Part shown: positions 61,719-64,000 of the stretch, one piece after another
How positions within the stretch are numbered: the stretch's first letter is position 1
Layout: every line of letters begins with the position of its first letter
NCBI GenBank assembly: GCA_000231825.2
Contig: JH720329.1
Location: 626,301-690,300 of the forward strand
Direction of reading: 5' to 3'
Origin: Tetrahymena elliotti 4EA
Taxonomy: Eukaryota; Ciliophora; Oligohymenophorea; Hymenostomatida; Tetrahymenidae
DNA: 64,000 bases
The notes under the pieces: model-generated
Told to the model about the DNA's origin: nothing
What the model saw: only the letters and a program-made list of their open reading frames with translations
Database searches by the model: none
Translations under genes and position numbers: made by a program

Positions 61719-63646
61719 ATTTATTATAATTATTTCAATTTTTTTATTCACTTTAAAAAAAAATTAATAAAAATCTAGCTATATATCTACTTTAATTTAC
61801 TTTAAACAACATATCAGAATGTTTTTTAAGAGATGTGATTGCTTGAAAAGTATTTAAATTTTATTACCAAAAAAAAGTGATTAAATTTTCAAAATACGTT
61901 TTTAGAGAAACAAAAAAAAGTTGAAAATTTTCATTTGATTTTGTTTGGCGGTCTTTCAATTTAATCATTTTTGAAATAAAAATTAAATGATATATTCTCA
62001 CCTTCAATTTTATTTAATTTCCACTACACAAGAACTCATTTTTAATATATTTGAGCACCCGTAATAAATTTTTAATCAATCTTTTCTTCACTTTAGATAC
62101 AATTTTTTCCCTCAAATACTTTGTTTAATCTCTCTAAATTATTTGCTTCAAATTAGATTTTACTGAGTTAAGCTCGCAACTCTTAAATTTGCTACTTGTT
62201 ACAACAAACTAATAAACAAACATTTTGGCTCAAAATACTTAATTTATTCCAACTGTACACCCCTTACATTCCTAATATTGATCAGAAATTATCAATTTCA
62301 AAATAAATTATATCTTCTACATGTTTTTTTTGACATTAAATTGAAATAAACAAATTAAAGAGTACAAAATTTATTATACGAAAAGGTATGTAACAACATT
62401 AGCAAGATCTTGAAATCCAACAAAAAACAAATATGATAAAATAACTATTTGAATTTTAAGAAAAAAAAATGATTTTCATGATAATTTATTTTGGTTTTGT
62501 TTATTTTTCAAATTAAGAAAAAAACAAAAAATTATGTAACAAGAATAAATAAAAATTTAATTGAATTTGAAGATTTTTATTTTGCTTTCTTTCATGGATT
62601 AGGCAATCTATCACAAAAAATAAACACAAATTAAAAAAGTTGTAAAGAGATTCGAGCAAGCGTTTAGATTGGTTGAGAGTAAATTATTTAAAAATCTTTG
62701 ATTAACTAATATTTAAAAACTCTATTTTCTATTTCAATTGGAGTTAATAACATTTTTGTATTTCTATTATACTTTTAAATAAAAATTATAGAATTTAAAT
62801 GTGAATTCTTTACAATCTTTTATTTTCTTCTAAGATTTATTATGGTTGAAGAAATAATTTTATTTTCTTGTTAGAAAAAATCAAGTTTTACATCAACCTA
62901 AAAGTGGCAGAAAATCCATCGAAATTTTCCTAAATCTTTTATTAATTAACAAAATAAATAAATAAATAAAAATATTAACAATATTTGAAAACAAAAATAA
63001 AAATATTTTTGAAATAGGTTCTCTTTATTAAATATTTTCATGATGAAATAGTAAAAAAAATATGTGAATTAGTTATAATAATATTAATAATTTAAATAAA
63101 GCACTACTCTAACTCTTATTTCACATTAACACCTAATTTTTAATCCAAAAAAATTAGACTAAAATATTGATCTATTTAGATTTTGTTTTTTCATTTAAAG
63201 TTCAATGTTATGAAGTAAATTTAAAAATAAAAATATTTAAAAAAATGCACTAAAAAAAAATATTTTAGAAATTGGAATTTAAAAAAAATTATTTAGTAAA
63301 TTTATGTTATCAATTTTTAATTTATAAAAAGTAGAGTAATTAAAAGAATGACTCTACTTTACTGAAAGAGTTGATTTTGATTAAATTTATAAAAATGAAA
63401 TTTCCAGAATAGAAGGGTAATTAATATGTTTTTTGATAGACATGAGAATGTATATCGAAATCTCATACTTTTTGGCGCCTATGAAACAAATATTTATAAA
63501 ACACAAACATTTAATAATATATTATGTAATATCTGTTGATATTACCATTTATTGATGTTTTTTTTTGAAAAAAATTAATTAAATCTGTTAAAAATAGCAA
63601 AATTTAAAGATTAAGAGTTAATTATCAAGATATAAATACAAAAATA
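61719..63646. other. Intergenic AT-rich region, nothing recognised
   Basis: Nearly 2 kb of A/T-rich DNA with poly-A and poly-T runs. I checked both strands for 90-nt LRR-type exons and other coding-like stretches and found none. Confidence 0.45.
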
Positions 63647-64000
63647 ATGAGCATATTTTATGAGAATAACATTAAACTAACTAATTTAAATTATTTTTTG
63701 GGATAGATAAGTAAAATTAGATCTGATAAAATAGTGATTGAATGCAATTATACCTCTTTAAGCTAATCAGAATATGATAACTTTGTTAATTTGATTTATG
63801 ATAATCCATTTATAACTAAGATTGAAATATTATGGCATGATTTTGTGAAATTAAAAGTTCTTGAAAAATTGGCATTAGCGTTTCGCAAATACTTTGATGA
63901 GGGCAGAAAACTCTAAAAATTAAAATTAGTTTTATCAGTTTTTAAACCATATCCTTCAAATGAAATGCAGTAAAATCTTAAAAGTATTTTTAGCATTTAT
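63647..64000 (+). CDS. Hypothetical protein, N-terminal part (runs off the window)
   Basis: From ATG 63647 the frame is open for 118 codons to the window end. It reads MSIFYENNIKLTNLNYFLGQ, then IVIECNYTSLSQSEYDNFV and KIEILWHDFVKLKVLEKLAL, with alternating hydrophobic strands and helices. The pattern vaguely recalls the N-terminus of ciliate LRR proteins, but no repeat is visible in the part present, so no family is assigned. Confidence 0.65.

Noticed and set aside
1..64000. tRNA, rRNA or other structured RNA genes, CRISPR arrays, telomeric CCCCAA repeats
   Set aside because: No T-loop/B-box-like blocks, repeat-spacer arrays or telomere repeats were seen on either strand; a covariance-model scan would be needed for proof.

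Overview
The window is ciliate nuclear DNA, most like Tetrahymena or a close oligohymenophorean. It is extremely AT-rich, long reading frames are full of in-frame TAA and TAG, and every confident gene ends cleanly at TGA, so TAA/TAG are read as glutamine (standard-code translation breaks the genes into fragments). Genes are split by AT-rich GT...AG introns of roughly 32 to 425 nt and separated by long non-coding stretches of about 0.3-3 kb. Exon boundaries below were read by eye from frame, phase and splice signals; no alignments were run.

Left part (1-23.4 kb): two NmrA-like NAD(P)-binding proteins in the same orientation (one cut by the window edge) flank a leucine-rich-repeat (LRR) gene built from twelve consecutive 90-nt exons, one repeat per exon. 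Then come a kinase-like gene, a Cys/His-motif coiled-coil protein, a small uncertain multi-exon gene, a second and shorter LRR gene with the same exon design, and a Gln/Asn/Ser-rich protein of unknown function. Diverged tandem duplications and decayed coding remnants lie between them.

Middle (23.9-46.2 kb): a 2985-residue secretory/membrane protein (signal peptide, propeller-like repeats, beta-helix, Cys-rich region, multi-pass C-terminus); a predicted N-myristoylated MORN-repeat protein with a C-terminal segment that resembles ADP-ribosyltransferases; a DHHC palmitoyltransferase; a seven-exon TFIIIC subunit 5 (tau95/GTF3C5-like) gene; and a degenerate kinase fused to a helical-repeat region.

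Right part (47-64 kb): a non-canonical poly(A)/U polymerase, a two-GAF-domain coiled-coil protein whose 5' end looks frameshifted at an A6 run, the ribosome-biogenesis factor NOP53, a WD40-type protein with an Asn/Gln-rich tail, an uncertain ORF and the start of an unidentified gene.

There is no sign of operons or one shared pathway. The strongest unusual signals are the rigid 90-nt LRR exon cassettes, the MORN plus ART-like architecture, the G/C-rich tracts found only inside two abnormally long introns, and several eroded coding remnants.
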